Under the pieces are notes generated by a model. That model was not told the DNA's origin and did no database searches. It saw nothing but the letters and a program-made list of their open reading frames with translations. A stretch of DNA of 64,000 nt from Bifidobacterium simiiventris (GTDB lineage Bacteria; Actinomycetota; Actinomycetes; Actinomycetales; Bifidobacteriaceae), in contig NZ_JAHBBG010000007.1 of NCBI RefSeq assembly GCF_019331715.1, forward strand, positions 51,183 through 115,182. Reading direction: 5' to 3'. A program made the position numbers and the translations under genes. Position 1 is the first letter of the stretch. Every line of letters begins with the position of its first letter. This document shows positions 26,634 to 36,705 of this stretch, piece after piece.

Positions 26634-26687
26634 AAATGGCGGTTTTCGTTCGCTGAGGGAGCGCTCAGCAAGCGAAAACCGCCATTT
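26634..26687. repeat. dispersed hairpin, TGGCGGTTTTC family, copy 1
   Basis: AAATGGCGGTTTTCG pairs with CGAAAACCGCCATTT, with a second inner stem (CGCTGAG...CTCAGC). A near copy lies at 41938-41987. Confidence 0.7.
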
Positions 26688-26803
26688 GGAAAGGGGCTGG
26701 CCGACCGGGCCGGGAGATGATGCGGCCAGACATCAGCGAACGTGCCTGATGGGTGCCGGCGGCCGACCGAACCGTCAGCGGGGCGCATGCCCGGGGATTG
26801 CCG

Positions 26804-27526
26804 TCAGCGGGCGTGCTTGGGGGCCGCCGTCGCATCGGCGGCCGCGTCATCGGCGCCGTCGGCCGGCTTCTTCTTGCCGAACTTGGCCTTGAGCAGGCCG
26901 ACGATCGTCGGGATCAGCGAGACCGCCAGGATCAGCACGATCACCAGCTCGAAGTGCTTCTGCACGGCCGGAATGTTGCCGAAGAAGTAGCCGAGCAGCG
27001 TGAACAGCGACGACCAGATGAAGCCGCCGAGCACCGAGAACGGCGTGAACCGGCGCCAGCGCATGCCCGAGATGCCGGAGATGAATGGCATGAACGTACG
27101 AATGAACGGGAAGAATCGGCCGAGGAATACCGCCAGCGGGCCCCACTTCTCGATCATCGCCTCGGTTTTGGCGATGCGTTCCGGGGTCATCGCCTTGACC
27201 TTGCCGGATTCGATGATGCGACGGCCGAAGAAATGGCCGATGAAGTAGTTGCACTGGTCGCCGATGATCGGCGCGCACCACACGACCGGCAGCAGGTAAT
27301 GCAGTGGCAGCGCGACCTGGCCGGTGGTCGCGTCGGGAGCCGCGAACACGCCCGCCGCGAACAGCAGCGAGTCGCCGGGCAGGAACGGGAAGAACACCAC
27401 GCCCGTCTCGATGAACACGATGAGGAAGATGAAGCCGAGCGTGGGGGCCACGCCCATCGCGATCCAGCTGGCGATGGCCGCGCGCGGATCCTTGAGCAGC
27501 TCGATGATGAAATTGATGAAACCCAT
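26804..27526 (-). CDS. DedA-family membrane protein
   Basis: A 240-residue polytopic protein. The DedA/SNARE-associated core is visible: 'FIETGVVFFPFLPGDSLLF', 'GDQCNYFIGHFFGRRI' and 'FLGRFFPFIRTFMPFISGISGM' (read in parts), which carry the conserved acidic and Arg residues of the family. The tail is Lys/Ala-rich and cytoplasmic. DedA proteins act in lipid-carrier recycling and envelope homeostasis. The start at 27526 has AGGA five bases upstream; 27532 is possible. It is divergent from the metallophosphoesterase and unrelated to the sugar loci. Confidence 0.9.
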   Translation of the reverse strand: MGFINFIIELLKDPRAAIASWIAMGVAPTLGFIFLIVFIETGVVFFPFLPGDSLLFAAGVFAAPDATTGQVALPLHYLLPVVWCAPIIGDQCNYFIGHFFGRRIIESGKVKAMTPERIAKTEAMIEKWGPLAVFLGRFFPFIRTFMPFISGISGMRWRRFTPFSVLGGFIWSSLFTLLGYFFGNIPAVQKHFELVIVLILAVSLIPTIVGLLKAKFGKKKPADGADDAAADATAAPKHAR

Positions 27527-27743
27527 GAACATCCTGTCAGTATCAATGCAAACGTCAAATCAACAGTCTGACAGCACGATACCAGCCGCCGTGTAAGAAT
27601 CGGCTAAGCGTGCGGCGGGCGCGACGCGAAGCGCGGTGCCGGTTCCGCGAGCGGGCCGCGACGTGTGTGGGATGCGTGCCGGTCGCCTGCCTCGTTCGCG
27701 CATCGTTCAGCGATTTACAAGGAAGTGGGATAGTCTTAAGGGC

Positions 27744-29168
27744 ATGACGGAACTCAATCAAGTTGACAATCATGCGCAAGGTGGCGAAGGTCGGCGGCCG
27801 CTGTCCGTATCGGCGTGGCTTGGTCGTTTGCAGTTCCATAATTCGGGCAAATTCCGCGTGCTGCAGCTTGCCGACATCCAGGACGGGCCGAAGGTCTCCA
27901 AGGACACGATCGCGCTGATCGCCGCGGCGCTCGACGCCGCGCGACCGGATGTCGTGGTCTTCACCGGCAACCAGATCGCCGGATACGACACCGCGTTCTC
28001 GGCCACGTTCCGCAAGCGGCACTGGACTCCTGCGAAACCGGGCCACGGCGACCGTCTGGACGAGACGATGATGGCGGTGCGCGGCGAGATCGCGGCGTTC
28101 CTCAAGCCGCTTGTCGACCGTGGCATCCCGTTCGCTGTGACGTATGGCAACCATGATTTCCAGTGCGGGCTGAGCAACGAGGAACTGGACGCGATCTACC
28201 GCGAGTTTCCGGGATGCCTGAACGTGGTGCCGCATGAGTGGGAGGGTCGCGTCGGCACGGCGGAGCGCAACGGTGCGGATGGCGGTGCGAACGTTGCCGC
28301 AAACGATGACGACGATATGGATGCGAACGTTGCCGCAAGCAACGGCCCGGCAAAGGCGGATGCGAAGGTTGGCATGATCCCGGCAGGCGTCTACGACATG
28401 CCCGCGCCGTGCGCCGCGCCGATCTCGGGCATGCCCGACCAGAAGGTGTATCCGTGCGGGGCCGGCACGTTCGCGTTGCCGGTGATGGACGCTGACCGTA
28501 CGCATGCCGTGCTGGCGCTGGTCGTGGCGGATTCGGGCGACTACTCGCCGGAGGGCGGGTATGGCAAGCCGTCCAAACGCACGCTCGACTTCCTGTATTC
28601 GGTGCCGGAGGCGCTGGGTGCGAAGTCGTTGGTGTTCCAGCACATGCCCGTGCCGCAGTACTACGATCTGCTCAAGGCCGTCGAACCGGACGCGCCGGGC
28701 GCGATCCAGGGATACCGTGCATACGAGTCGCAGTATTACGTGCTGGACGACGACAAGACGCAGCCAGGCAGTTATCTGGGCGAGGGCGTCAGCTGCCCGG
28801 ACTATGACAGCGGCGAGTTCGCGCTGCTGCGTGACGGCGGATATTTCGGCATCGTCGCCGGTCATGACCACCGCAACGGATTCGTCGGTGAATCCGAGGG
28901 TGTGATGATGGTCGCGACGCCGACCTGCGGGTTCGGATCGTACGGTCCGGCGCCGGAAAAGCGCGCGGCGCGGCTGTTCGAGTTCGACATCCGTCACCCG
29001 CATCATCCGCGCACGCAGCTGCTCGAATTCGGCGAGCTGGTCGGCAAACCCAGCTCGCGCAAGGCGTATTCGTACGACATCGCGTCGGTGAAGCCCGACA
29101 GCGAAGGCATGAACCTGCTCCACAAGAAGACGCTGTGGAGCAGGATCCGCGAGTGGCTGCGGCGGTAG
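27744..29168 (+). CDS. metallophosphoesterase with atypical metal motifs
   Basis: A 474-residue calcineurin-like phosphoesterase. Motif III 'YGNHDF' (135-138) and motif V 'AGHDHRNGF' are canonical. Motif I reads 'LADIQDG' (Gln46 where the usual D-x-H has His), and motif II reads 'FTGNQIAGYD' (Asn76 where GD is usual). A low-complexity insert rich in Ala/Asn/Asp (about 190-215), with the GCGAACGTTGCCGCAA string repeated, interrupts the core. There is no signal peptide. The start at 27744 has only a weak AAGG site; an upstream extension is not protein-like. The substrate is unknown. Confidence 0.8.
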   Translation: MTELNQVDNHAQGGEGRRPLSVSAWLGRLQFHNSGKFRVLQLADIQDGPKVSKDTIALIAAALDAARPDVVVFTGNQIAGYDTAFSATFRKRHWTPAKPGHGDRLDETMMAVRGEIAAFLKPLVDRGIPFAVTYGNHDFQCGLSNEELDAIYREFPGCLNVVPHEWEGRVGTAERNGADGGANVAANDDDDMDANVAASNGPAKADAKVGMIPAGVYDMPAPCAAPISGMPDQKVYPCGAGTFALPVMDADRTHAVLALVVADSGDYSPEGGYGKPSKRTLDFLYSVPEALGAKSLVFQHMPVPQYYDLLKAVEPDAPGAIQGYRAYESQYYVLDDDKTQPGSYLGEGVSCPDYDSGEFALLRDGGYFGIVAGHDHRNGFVGESEGVMMVATPTCGFGSYGPAPEKRAARLFEFDIRHPHHPRTQLLEFGELVGKPSSRKAYSYDIASVKPDSEGMNLLHKKTLWSRIREWLRR

Positions 29169-29180
29169 GGCCGAGGTCGA

Positions 29181-30044
29181 TCAGCGGCCGGAGGAGGCCT
29201 TGATGAGCGCGTCGGTCAGATACTTGCCGGCGGCCATCACGAGTGGCGCGTAGCGGCGGCCCGGGGCGTTGCCCATACGGCCGGACGGGCCGGAGATCGA
29301 GATCGCGGCGATCACCTGGCCGGACGCGTTGCGGATCGGTGCGGAGATCGAGCATACGCCCTCCTCGCGTTCGTTCACCGACTCGCTCCAGCCGCGCTTG
29401 CGCACGGCGGCCAGCTTTGCGGCGCTGAACTTTGCGTGGCGCAGGCCCTGATGCATGCGTTCGGAATCCTCCCACGCGAGCAGGATCTGCGCGGCCGAGC
29501 CGGCCTCCATCGACAGCATTGCGCCCACCGGGATCGAATCGCGCAGACCGGAGGCGCGTTCCACGGCCGCGATGCACACGCGCTGGTCGCCCTGACGGCG
29601 GTAGATCTGCGCGGACTCGCCGGTGCGGTCGAGCAGCGTCTGCAGGATCGGGCCGGCCGCGGTCAGCAGACGGTCCTCGCCGGCGGCCGCCGCAAGCTCG
29701 GCGAATCGCGAGCCGAGCGCGAAACGGCTGTGCTGGTCACGCAGCACGAAACGGTGACGTTCGAGCGCGATCGCCAGGCGGTGTGCGGTCGGGCGCGCCA
29801 GTCCGGTCGCGGCGACGAGCTGACCAAGCGTGGCCGGGCCGGACTCGAGCGCGTCGAGGATCTTCACGGTCTTGTCGAGCACGCCGACGCCGGAGTGGAT
29901 CTCGCCGTCGTTCGCGCGCTCCTCGGCACCGTCGTTCTCGTCGTCCGCGGTCTGGTCGTTCTCTTCGATCTGGTCGGTCATCGTCTCGCCTTCGTCAAGC
30001 CGCTCTTCGGGCATGGTTGGTTCGTCTGCTCTGGAGGAAGTCAT
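29181..30044 (-). CDS. IclR-family regulator (LtbR-like)
   Basis: A 287-residue IclR regulator. An acidic ~50-residue leader is followed by the winged helix ('TLGQLVAATGLARPTAHRLAIAL') and the IclR effector domain ('AAGSAAQILLAW', 'GVCSISAPIRN'). It is divergent from leuC-leuD, the arrangement of LtbR in Actinobacteria, which represses leucine biosynthesis genes. Start is uncertain: 30044 gives the longest form without a clear ribosome site, and 29981 (MTDQIEEN) is a good alternative after GAAGGCGAG. Control of leuCD is inferred from position and the palindrome at 30127. Confidence 0.85.
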   Translation of the reverse strand: MTSSRADEPTMPEERLDEGETMTDQIEENDQTADDENDGAEERANDGEIHSGVGVLDKTVKILDALESGPATLGQLVAATGLARPTAHRLAIALERHRFVLRDQHSRFALGSRFAELAAAAGEDRLLTAAGPILQTLLDRTGESAQIYRRQGDQRVCIAAVERASGLRDSIPVGAMLSMEAGSAAQILLAWEDSERMHQGLRHAKFSAAKLAAVRKRGWSESVNEREEGVCSISAPIRNASGQVIAAISISGPSGRMGNAPGRRYAPLVMAAGKYLTDALIKASSGR

Positions 30045-30126
30045 AGACGACGATTATGCCATCTCACATAGTGAAACGCAAAATGCGGCCGGGCGGGTTG
30101 CGAGGTATTGCGCGAGCGAACCCGTT

Positions 30127-30150
30127 TGAGATGGTCCATTCCATATCTCA
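30127..30150 (+). promoter_or_regulatory. candidate IclR/LtbR operator in the leuC promoter region
   Basis: TGAGAT-N12-ATCTCA is a symmetrical site in the gap between the IclR gene and leuC. TAGGCTATAT at about 30190 could hold the -10 box. Confidence 0.5.
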
Positions 30151-30256
30151 TATACCGGCCGCCCAGGGCGGCGCCCGGGCGCCAAACCATAGGCTATATA
30201 CCACGAAGGCCGCGAGAGTACAAGACCCCGCGGAAAAAAATTAGGAGGAATTCCGA

Positions 30257-31660
30257 ATGGGAACGACACTGGCCGAGAAGGTCTGGGCCGATCATTTGGT
30301 GCGCAAGGGCAGCGATGGGGCACCCGACCTGCTGTACATCGACCTGATGCTCATGCACGAGGTCACCAGCCCGCAGGCGTTCGAGGGCCTGCGACTCGCA
30401 GGACGCAAGCCGCGCCACGTCGATCAGCTCATCGCCACTGAGGACCACAACACGCCGACCGTCGATATCGACCGGCCGAATCCGGACAAGACGAGCGCCC
30501 TGCAGCTGAGCACGCTCGAAAAGAACTGCAAGGAGTTCGGTGTGCGTCTGCACCCGCTGGGCGACGCCGATCAGGGCATCGTGCACGCGTTCGCGCCGAT
30601 CCTGGGACTGACGCAGCCGGGCATGACGATCGTGTGCGGCGATTCTCATACCTCGACGCACGGCGCGTTCGGCGCGCTCGCGTTCGGTATCGGTACGAGC
30701 GAAGTCGAGCATGTGATGGCGACGCAAACGTTGTCGTTGAAGCCGTTCAAGACGATGGCGATCAACGTCAACGGCGAGCTGCCGGCCGACGCGACTGCGA
30801 AGGATGTCATCCTCGCGATCATCGCGAAGATCGGCACCGGCGGCGGCCAGGGCCACGTGATCGAATACCGCGGCGAGGCGATCCGCAAGATGAGCATGGA
30901 CGAGCGCATGACCGTGTGCAACATGTCGATCGAGGCCGGTGCCCGCGCCGGCATGATCGCGCCCGACGAGACGACGTTCGAGTACTTGAAGGGCCGTCCG
31001 CACGCGCCGGAAGGCGAGATGTGGGACAAGGCAGTCGAATACTGGAAGACGCTGAAGACCGACGACGACGCAGTGTTCGACAAGGTCGTGGACATCGACG
31101 CGACCAAGCTCGGACCGTTCGTGACGTGGGGCACCAACCCCGGCCAGGGCCTGCCGATCACGGCGAACGTGCCGGTGCCGAGCGAGATCGCGGACGCGAC
31201 CAAGCGCGCCGCCGCCGAACGTGCGCTCAAGTACATGGATCTCGAGCCGGGCACGCCGATCAAGAGCATCCCGGTCGACACCGTATTCATCGGATCGTGC
31301 ACGAACGGCCGCATCGACGACCTGCGCGCCGCCGCGGCGATCATGAAGGGCCATCACAAAGCCAAGTCGATCCACCGCGTGCTCGTCGTGCCGGCATCGT
31401 CGCGCGTGCGTCTGCAGGCCGAACGCGAGGGACTCGACAAGATCTTCAAGGACTTCGGCGCGGAATGGCGCAACGCCGGCTGCTCGATGTGCCTCGGCAT
31501 GAACCCCGACAAGCTCGTGCCCGACGAGCGGTCGATCTCGACGTCGAACCGCAACTTCGAAGGCCGCCAGGGCAAGGGCTCTCGCACGCACCTCGCCTCG
31601 CCGCAGGTCGCCGCCGCCACCGCCATCCGCGGCACGATCTCCTCGCCGGCCGACCTGTAA
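30257..31660 (+). CDS. leuC: 3-isopropylmalate dehydratase large subunit
   Basis: A 467-residue aconitase-family subunit that isomerises 2- to 3-isopropylmalate in leucine synthesis, with LeuD. The [4Fe-4S] ligands are Cys348 ('IGSCTNG'), Cys409 and Cys412 ('[12 protein letters not shown]'); '[14 protein letters not shown]' and '[14 protein letters not shown]' (read in parts) are family signatures. Full length, with AGGAGGAA upstream. It is followed 37 bp later by leuD, forming a two-gene operon divergent from an IclR regulator. Confidence 0.97.
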   Translation: MGTTLAEKVWADHLVRKGSDGAPDLLYIDLMLMHEVTSPQAFEGLRLAGRKPRHVDQLIATEDHNTPTVDIDRPNPDKTSALQLSTLEKNCKEFGVRLHPLGDADQGIVHAFAPILGLTQPGMTIVCGDSHTSTHGAFGALAFGIGTSEVEHVMATQTLSLKPFKTMAINVNGELPADATAKDVILAIIAKIGTGGGQGHVIEYRGEAIRKMSMDERMTVCNMSIEAGARAGMIAPDETTFEYLKGRPHAPEGEMWDKAVEYWKTLKTDDDAVFDKVVDIDATKLGPFVTWGTNPGQGLPITANVPVPSEIADATKRAAAERALKYMDLEPGTPIKSIPVDTVFIGSCTNGRIDDLRAAAAIMKGHHKAKSIHRVLVVPASSRVRLQAEREGLDKIFKDFGAEWRNAGCSMCLGMNPDKLVPDERSISTSNRNFEGRQGKGSRTHLASPQVAAATAIRGTISSPADL

Positions 31661-31697
31661 CGCGATCCTGTCGATCTTGTAAAAGGACTGATATTCC

Positions 31698-32384
31698 ATG
31701 GAAAAACTCACCACTTTGACCGGCGTGGGCGTGCCGCTGCGCCGCTCCAACGTCGACACCGACCAGATCATTCCGGCCGTGTTCCTGAAGCGCGTCACCA
31801 AGACCGGCTTCGACGACGCGCTGTTCTACGCGTGGCGCCGCAACCCGGACTTCGTGCTCAACAAGCCCGAGTACGCGAAGGGCCAGATCCTCGTCGCTGG
31901 ACCGGACTTCGGCATCGGCTCCTCGCGTGAGCACGCCGTGTGGGCGCTGCACGACTACGGCTTCCGCGTGGTCATCGCGCCGCGCTTCGCCGACATCTTC
32001 TACGGCAACACCGCGAAGAACGGCGTGCTTGCGGCGATCATGCCGCAGGAGTCCGTCGAGCTGCTGTGGAAGCTGCTCGAGGAGGAGCCGGGCCGCACGA
32101 TGACCGTCTCGCTCGAGGACCGCACCGTGACCTGCGGCGACGTGACGCTGCCGTTCGAGGTCAACGACTACGTGCGCTGGCGTCTGATGAACGGCTACGA
32201 CGACATCGACCTGACGCTCCAGCACGAGGACGACATCGCCGCGTACGAGAAGATGCGCGCCGAGAAGTTCCCGTTCAAGCCTAAGACCATCCCCGCCAAG
32301 CACCTGCCCGAAGAGCCCATCGCCTCCGCCCGCGAGCCGCAGGGTGAACCGGAATGGCCGGGCCCGATCGCTGATCGCGACTAG
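31698..32384 (+). CDS. leuD: 3-isopropylmalate dehydratase small subunit
   Basis: A 228-residue swivel subunit of isopropylmalate isomerase. '[20 protein letters not shown]' and '[17 protein letters not shown]' carry the substrate-binding motif of LeuD. Length and domain match the family. It completes the enzyme with LeuC immediately upstream and is followed by a terminator. Confidence 0.97.
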   Translation: MEKLTTLTGVGVPLRRSNVDTDQIIPAVFLKRVTKTGFDDALFYAWRRNPDFVLNKPEYAKGQILVAGPDFGIGSSREHAVWALHDYGFRVVIAPRFADIFYGNTAKNGVLAAIMPQESVELLWKLLEEEPGRTMTVSLEDRTVTCGDVTLPFEVNDYVRWRLMNGYDDIDLTLQHEDDIAAYEKMRAEKFPFKPKTIPAKHLPEEPIASAREPQGEPEWPGPIADRD

Positions 32385-32406
32385 CGCTTCAATATTCGAT
32401 TCCACG

Positions 32407-32448
32407 CCGTGGCCGGTGCACATGTCCGTTGCGCCGGTCACGGTTTTT
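32407..32448 (+). terminator. rho-independent terminator after leuD
   Basis: A stem of about 13 bp with G-U pairs (CCGTGGCCGGTGC against GCGCCGGTCACGG) is followed by TTTTT. Confidence 0.8.
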
Positions 32449-32527
32449 GTTATATGAGCGGAACCGGCTATGCGCGGCGGCGTCTAGGATGGAAAGAATG
32501 ATGATCCGTCGGAAGGGGCGCTGATAT

Positions 32528-35500
32528 ATGGACTGGCACGCGTCGGTATACGGTTCCCGTTCGGGATCGGGCAGCTATCGCAGCTACGACGATGATGACG
32601 ACGATTACGGCACCGCGTACGGCGCATATGACGAGGCCGACGATTACGACGCGTACGGCGAGCCAGTCCGCCGCCGCGCGGGATTCTCCGGCGACACCGC
32701 ATACGGTGCCCCCACCGTCAGTGACGCGACCCTGCGCAGACGCGGCGGCAAATCCTACGCCCGCGCCCGCGAGGTCATCACCTCGAACCGCATGCACCGG
32801 TTCGCCTGCACGCCATCCGGCACCGGCATCCACCTGACCGCGCTCGTCACCGCCGCCGACCGATACGCCGACGACTACCAGGTCTTCGCCGACATCGACG
32901 CCGGCGACATCACCGCATCGCACTGCACCTGCCCCGCATACGGTCGGTTCTACAGCATCTGCAAACACGTCATCGCTCTCGTCATGGCCTACAACGAGCA
33001 CCGCGAATGGTTCCAGCGCATCGACGGCGGCACGCCGGGCGCCGGCATCCAGCCGCCCCGCCCCACGCGCCGCACCTCGCGCGAACTGGCCACCTTCATG
33101 CGCCAACGCGACGCGGCCATGCAAGACAAGGCGAAAAGCCGCCAGCTCGACCTGCTCAAGGAGATCGGCAGCATCGCCGATGCGGGCGGCACCAGTGCGG
33201 GCGGCCAAACCGGCGCCGTACGCCACATGCCCATCGGCAGCGTGTCCCTGCGGCTCACCCTAGAAACGCGCGACACGGCCGGCTGCGTCATCAAGCTGCG
33301 CATCCAGGTTCCCTCGCGCGGCATTTCATACGTGGTCAAGGACATCGCCGGACTGATCGACGCGGTCGCCAATCAGGAATTCATCTCCTACGGCAAAAAA
33401 CTCGCGTTCATCCACACGCGTGACGCGTTCGACCGGCGCTCGCAGGCCATTCTCGGCATCATCGAACGCGCGCAGACCATCCGCAGTTCGATCGACAGTG
33501 ATCCGTATGAATACCTTCGCAAGACCGACGCGTCCGGTATGCGGCTGTCGGACGGCGAGATCACCGATCTGTTCGAGGTGTACGCCGGTACGGACGAGAC
33601 GATCGACTATGCGCCGTCCGCGCGGTATTACATGCCGTCCATGCCGGCGCGAGTGGTGGATGGCACGCCTGATCTGGGGCTGGCTATGGAGCGGGTCGAT
33701 GGCGCGGATGACGGCAATGCGAACGGTGGCACGAACGGTGGCGCCACGACGGGACGTGGCGGCGGTGCGGCCTCGGGCGTGAATCCGGGTGGCTACGTGT
33801 TGCGGCATACGCAGTGCGTGGAACGGTTCATCGCAGGCCAGAAGGCGACGTATCTGATCGTGCGGCCGTTGTCGCAGGCGGTGCTGGACGCCGATGCGAA
33901 CGATCGTGTGGGCGGTGCGGGACATGCGGCCGGTTCGGCGCGATCGGGCGGCATCGGCGGCCCGTTCGTCAACGGGTTCCCGAAAGACATCACGAACGGC
34001 GCGGACGTGGTGGACTGGCTGCGGGCCAACGCGTCGCGCTCGCGAGCGGGGATCCAGCCGGCGACGATCTACCGTTGCGATGCCGGGTTCGTCCGCAACC
34101 GCGAACTGCTGGAACTGCTGTGCGGCGACGACGAGCGGGCGTCGCTGTATCTTGGTGCGGCGGACGTGACGATGTTCGCGCGGACGATCCTGCCGTTGCT
34201 GACCAACGCTGCTCACGTTGGCAATCCCGGGCAGGACAACGTTGGCGATGACAACGTTGGTGACGGTCATGCCGACAACGATCCCGCCGTGCCGTCCCCG
34301 GACATCGACGACGACGCTAGCTGGTCATCGAACGGGCTGCGCATCGACCTGCCGCCGGAACTTCTGCGGCTCGTGCGCGTGCCCTGCCGCATCGCCATCT
34401 ACCTCGACCGCGACCGAACGGGCATCACCTGCGATGTGCAGGCCCGCTACGGCGACAAGCGCTACCACGTCTTCGACGGCATCGGCAACACGTCCGACGA
34501 TCTATTGCGGGACAAGGACGCGGAACGCCTGGCGGTGGAGGCCGTGCTGCACTATTTCCCGCGTCCGGCCGGCTCGGTCGCGTTCATCCCCGAATCTGAC
34601 GACAACGCGATCTACAAACTTCTGACCGAAGGGCTGCCCGTCCTGCGCGGTCTCGGCGACGTGTACGCCACGCCCGCGTTCGACGGACTGTCGGCCATGC
34701 CGCGGCCGACCATCAAGGTCGGTCTGTCGGTCAAATCCGGTCTGGTCGAGATCTCGCCGATCGCCGACGAAATCGACCCGGATGAAGTGCCTGCCCTGCT
34801 TGCAAGCTATCGCAAACGTAAGCGGTTCCATCGTTTGCGCAACGGGGCGTTCGTCGACATGCGCACCGTCGACACGAGCGCCGTGGACGAGATCGCGTCC
34901 GACCTCGGCCTGCGCGCGGCCGACGTCGAATCCGGCTCGCTCACCGTGCCTGCGTTCGAGGCGTACTATCTCGACCATCAGGTCGACGACGCCGGCAAGG
35001 ACGCGAGCTTCCGCGCATACCTGGACGGTCTGCGCGTAATTGACCCGAACATGTATCACGTGCCCGAGCCGCTGTCCGACGTGCTGCGCTCGTATCAGAC
35101 TGAGGGCTTCCGTTGGCTCAATGCGGTGTGCGACAAGGGATTCGGCGGCATCCTCGCCGACGAAATGGGCTTGGGCAAAACCGTGCAGCTGCTTTCGTTC
35201 CTGCTCGCGCGGCGCGACGAATCGCGGGCGGCCCGGCAACCGAACCTGATCGTGTGCCCGGCGTCGCTCGTATACAACTGGGCCGCCGAAGCGGCGAAAT
35301 TCACGCCCGGACTGCGCGTCGAAACGGTCGCTGGCTCCAAGGCGGCGCGACGCGCGATATTGGACGGGATACGCCTCGTGCAGTCGCCACAGTCTTCTCG
35401 GCAGGGAAGTGCGGTGGACGGCGCCGAGGACATGCCTGACCTGATCGTCACGTCATACGATCTGCTGCGCCGCGACATCGAAGACTATGCGGGACTTGAG

Positions 35501-36664
35501 TTCTTCTGCATGACGCTCGACGAGGCGCAGTACATCAAGAACGCGGCCACCAAAGCCTCGAAATCGGTGCGCGCGATCGACGCGAGGCACCGGTTCGCGC
35601 TGACCGGCACGCCGATCGAAAATCGTCTGAGCGAACTGTGGAGCATCTTCGACTTCCTCATGCCCGGCATGCTCGGCTCCTACGCGCATTTCCGCGACCG
35701 GTTCGAAATGCCGATCCTCAGCGGCGACGAGACCGCGCAGGCCAAGCTGCAGGCGTTCGTCGGCCCGTTCATCCTGCGTCGTCTCAAATCGCAGGTGCTC
35801 AAGGATCTGCCCGACAAGATCGAAAACATCATCACCGTGCAGCTCGCCGGCGAACAGCGCAAACTGTACGCGGCGCTCGAACAGCAGCTGCGGTCGGCGA
35901 TCCTCAAGCAAAAACCGGCCGACTTCAACACCGGCAAGATCCAGATCCTCGCGCAGCTGACCAGACTGCGGCAGGTGTGCTGCGATCCGCGGCTGCTGTA
36001 CGCCAACGCCGGACGTGACGCGGGCGGCGGCGCGACGGCGGGTGCCGGTGCCCCGAACGCGACTCAACCGGCTGCTGGCACGAACGACGCGTCCGTCGCC
36101 AAGACGGTTCCCAAGCCATCCTCCAAACCGGGCAAGATCAGCTCCGCCAAGCTCGACGCGATCGCCGAACTGGTCGACTCGTGCCGCGACGCCGGCCGCA
36201 AGATGCTCATCTTCTCGCAATTCACCAGTTATCTTGACCTCATCGCCGAACGGCTGCGCGCGAACGGCGTCGTCTACGACACAATCACCGGGGCCACGCC
36301 GAAAAAGCGCCGCCTCGAACTGGTCGAGCAGTTCAACCGCGACGAGACGCCCGTGTTCCTCATCTCGCTCAAGGCCGGCAACACCGGCCTGAACCTGACC
36401 GGCGCGTGCGTGGTCGTGCACGCCGACCCGTGGTGGAACGCGGCCGCGCAGAACCAGGCCACCGACCGCGCGCACCGCATCGGGCAGACACAGGACGTGA
36501 ACGTGTACCAGATCGTCGCCAAGGACACGATCGAGGAGCGCATCCTCAACCTGCAGCGCTCGAAAACCGATCTCGCTCAACGGTTCGTGGACGCGGCCTC
36601 CAGCGCGTCCGGCCATTCGGTTGCTGCGCTCACCAAAGACGACCTGCTCGCGCTGCTCGGGTGA
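32528..36664 (+). CDS. SWIM-domain SNF2-family helicase
   Basis: A 1378-residue Swi2/Snf2 ATPase. An Asp/Tyr-rich N-terminal tail (about 1-50) precedes a SWIM zinc finger at about 132-148 ('CTCPAYGRFYSICKHV'). The helicase N-domain has 'GILADEMGLGKTVQLL' near 878 (Walker A) and 'LDEAQYIKN' near 998 (DEAQ box in place of DEAH). The C-domain has 'AGNTGLNLTGACVVV' and 'ATDRAHRIGQTQDVNVYQ' (motif VI). A Gly/Ala-rich linker lies between the lobes. Bacterial SWIM-SNF2 proteins are thought to remodel nucleoprotein or stalled polymerase; the target is unknown. It is monocistronic. Confidence 0.93.
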   Translation: MDWHASVYGSRSGSGSYRSYDDDDDDYGTAYGAYDEADDYDAYGEPVRRRAGFSGDTAYGAPTVSDATLRRRGGKSYARAREVITSNRMHRFACTPSGTGIHLTALVTAADRYADDYQVFADIDAGDITASHCTCPAYGRFYSICKHVIALVMAYNEHREWFQRIDGGTPGAGIQPPRPTRRTSRELATFMRQRDAAMQDKAKSRQLDLLKEIGSIADAGGTSAGGQTGAVRHMPIGSVSLRLTLETRDTAGCVIKLRIQVPSRGISYVVKDIAGLIDAVANQEFISYGKKLAFIHTRDAFDRRSQAILGIIERAQTIRSSIDSDPYEYLRKTDASGMRLSDGEITDLFEVYAGTDETIDYAPSARYYMPSMPARVVDGTPDLGLAMERVDGADDGNANGGTNGGATTGRGGGAASGVNPGGYVLRHTQCVERFIAGQKATYLIVRPLSQAVLDADANDRVGGAGHAAGSARSGGIGGPFVNGFPKDITNGADVVDWLRANASRSRAGIQPATIYRCDAGFVRNRELLELLCGDDERASLYLGAADVTMFARTILPLLTNAAHVGNPGQDNVGDDNVGDGHADNDPAVPSPDIDDDASWSSNGLRIDLPPELLRLVRVPCRIAIYLDRDRTGITCDVQARYGDKRYHVFDGIGNTSDDLLRDKDAERLAVEAVLHYFPRPAGSVAFIPESDDNAIYKLLTEGLPVLRGLGDVYATPAFDGLSAMPRPTIKVGLSVKSGLVEISPIADEIDPDEVPALLASYRKRKRFHRLRNGAFVDMRTVDTSAVDEIASDLGLRAADVESGSLTVPAFEAYYLDHQVDDAGKDASFRAYLDGLRVIDPNMYHVPEPLSDVLRSYQTEGFRWLNAVCDKGFGGILADEMGLGKTVQLLSFLLARRDESRAARQPNLIVCPASLVYNWAAEAAKFTPGLRVETVAGSKAARRAILDGIRLVQSPQSSRQGSAVDGAEDMPDLIVTSYDLLRRDIEDYAGLEFFCMTLDEAQYIKNAATKASKSVRAIDARHRFALTGTPIENRLSELWSIFDFLMPGMLGSYAHFRDRFEMPILSGDETAQAKLQAFVGPFILRRLKSQVLKDLPDKIENIITVQLAGEQRKLYAALEQQLRSAILKQKPADFNTGKIQILAQLTRLRQVCCDPRLLYANAGRDAGGGATAGAGAPNATQPAAGTNDASVAKTVPKPSSKPGKISSAKLDAIAELVDSCRDAGRKMLIFSQFTSYLDLIAERLRANGVVYDTITGATPKKRRLELVEQFNRDETPVFLISLKAGNTGLNLTGACVVVHADPWWNAAAQNQATDRAHRIGQTQDVNVYQIVAKDTIEERILNLQRSKTDLAQRFVDAASSASGHSVAALTKDDLLALLG

Positions 36665-36705
36665 GTCTCACCGATTCATCCGGGTTCGCAGTCTAGACTG
36701 GTGTT

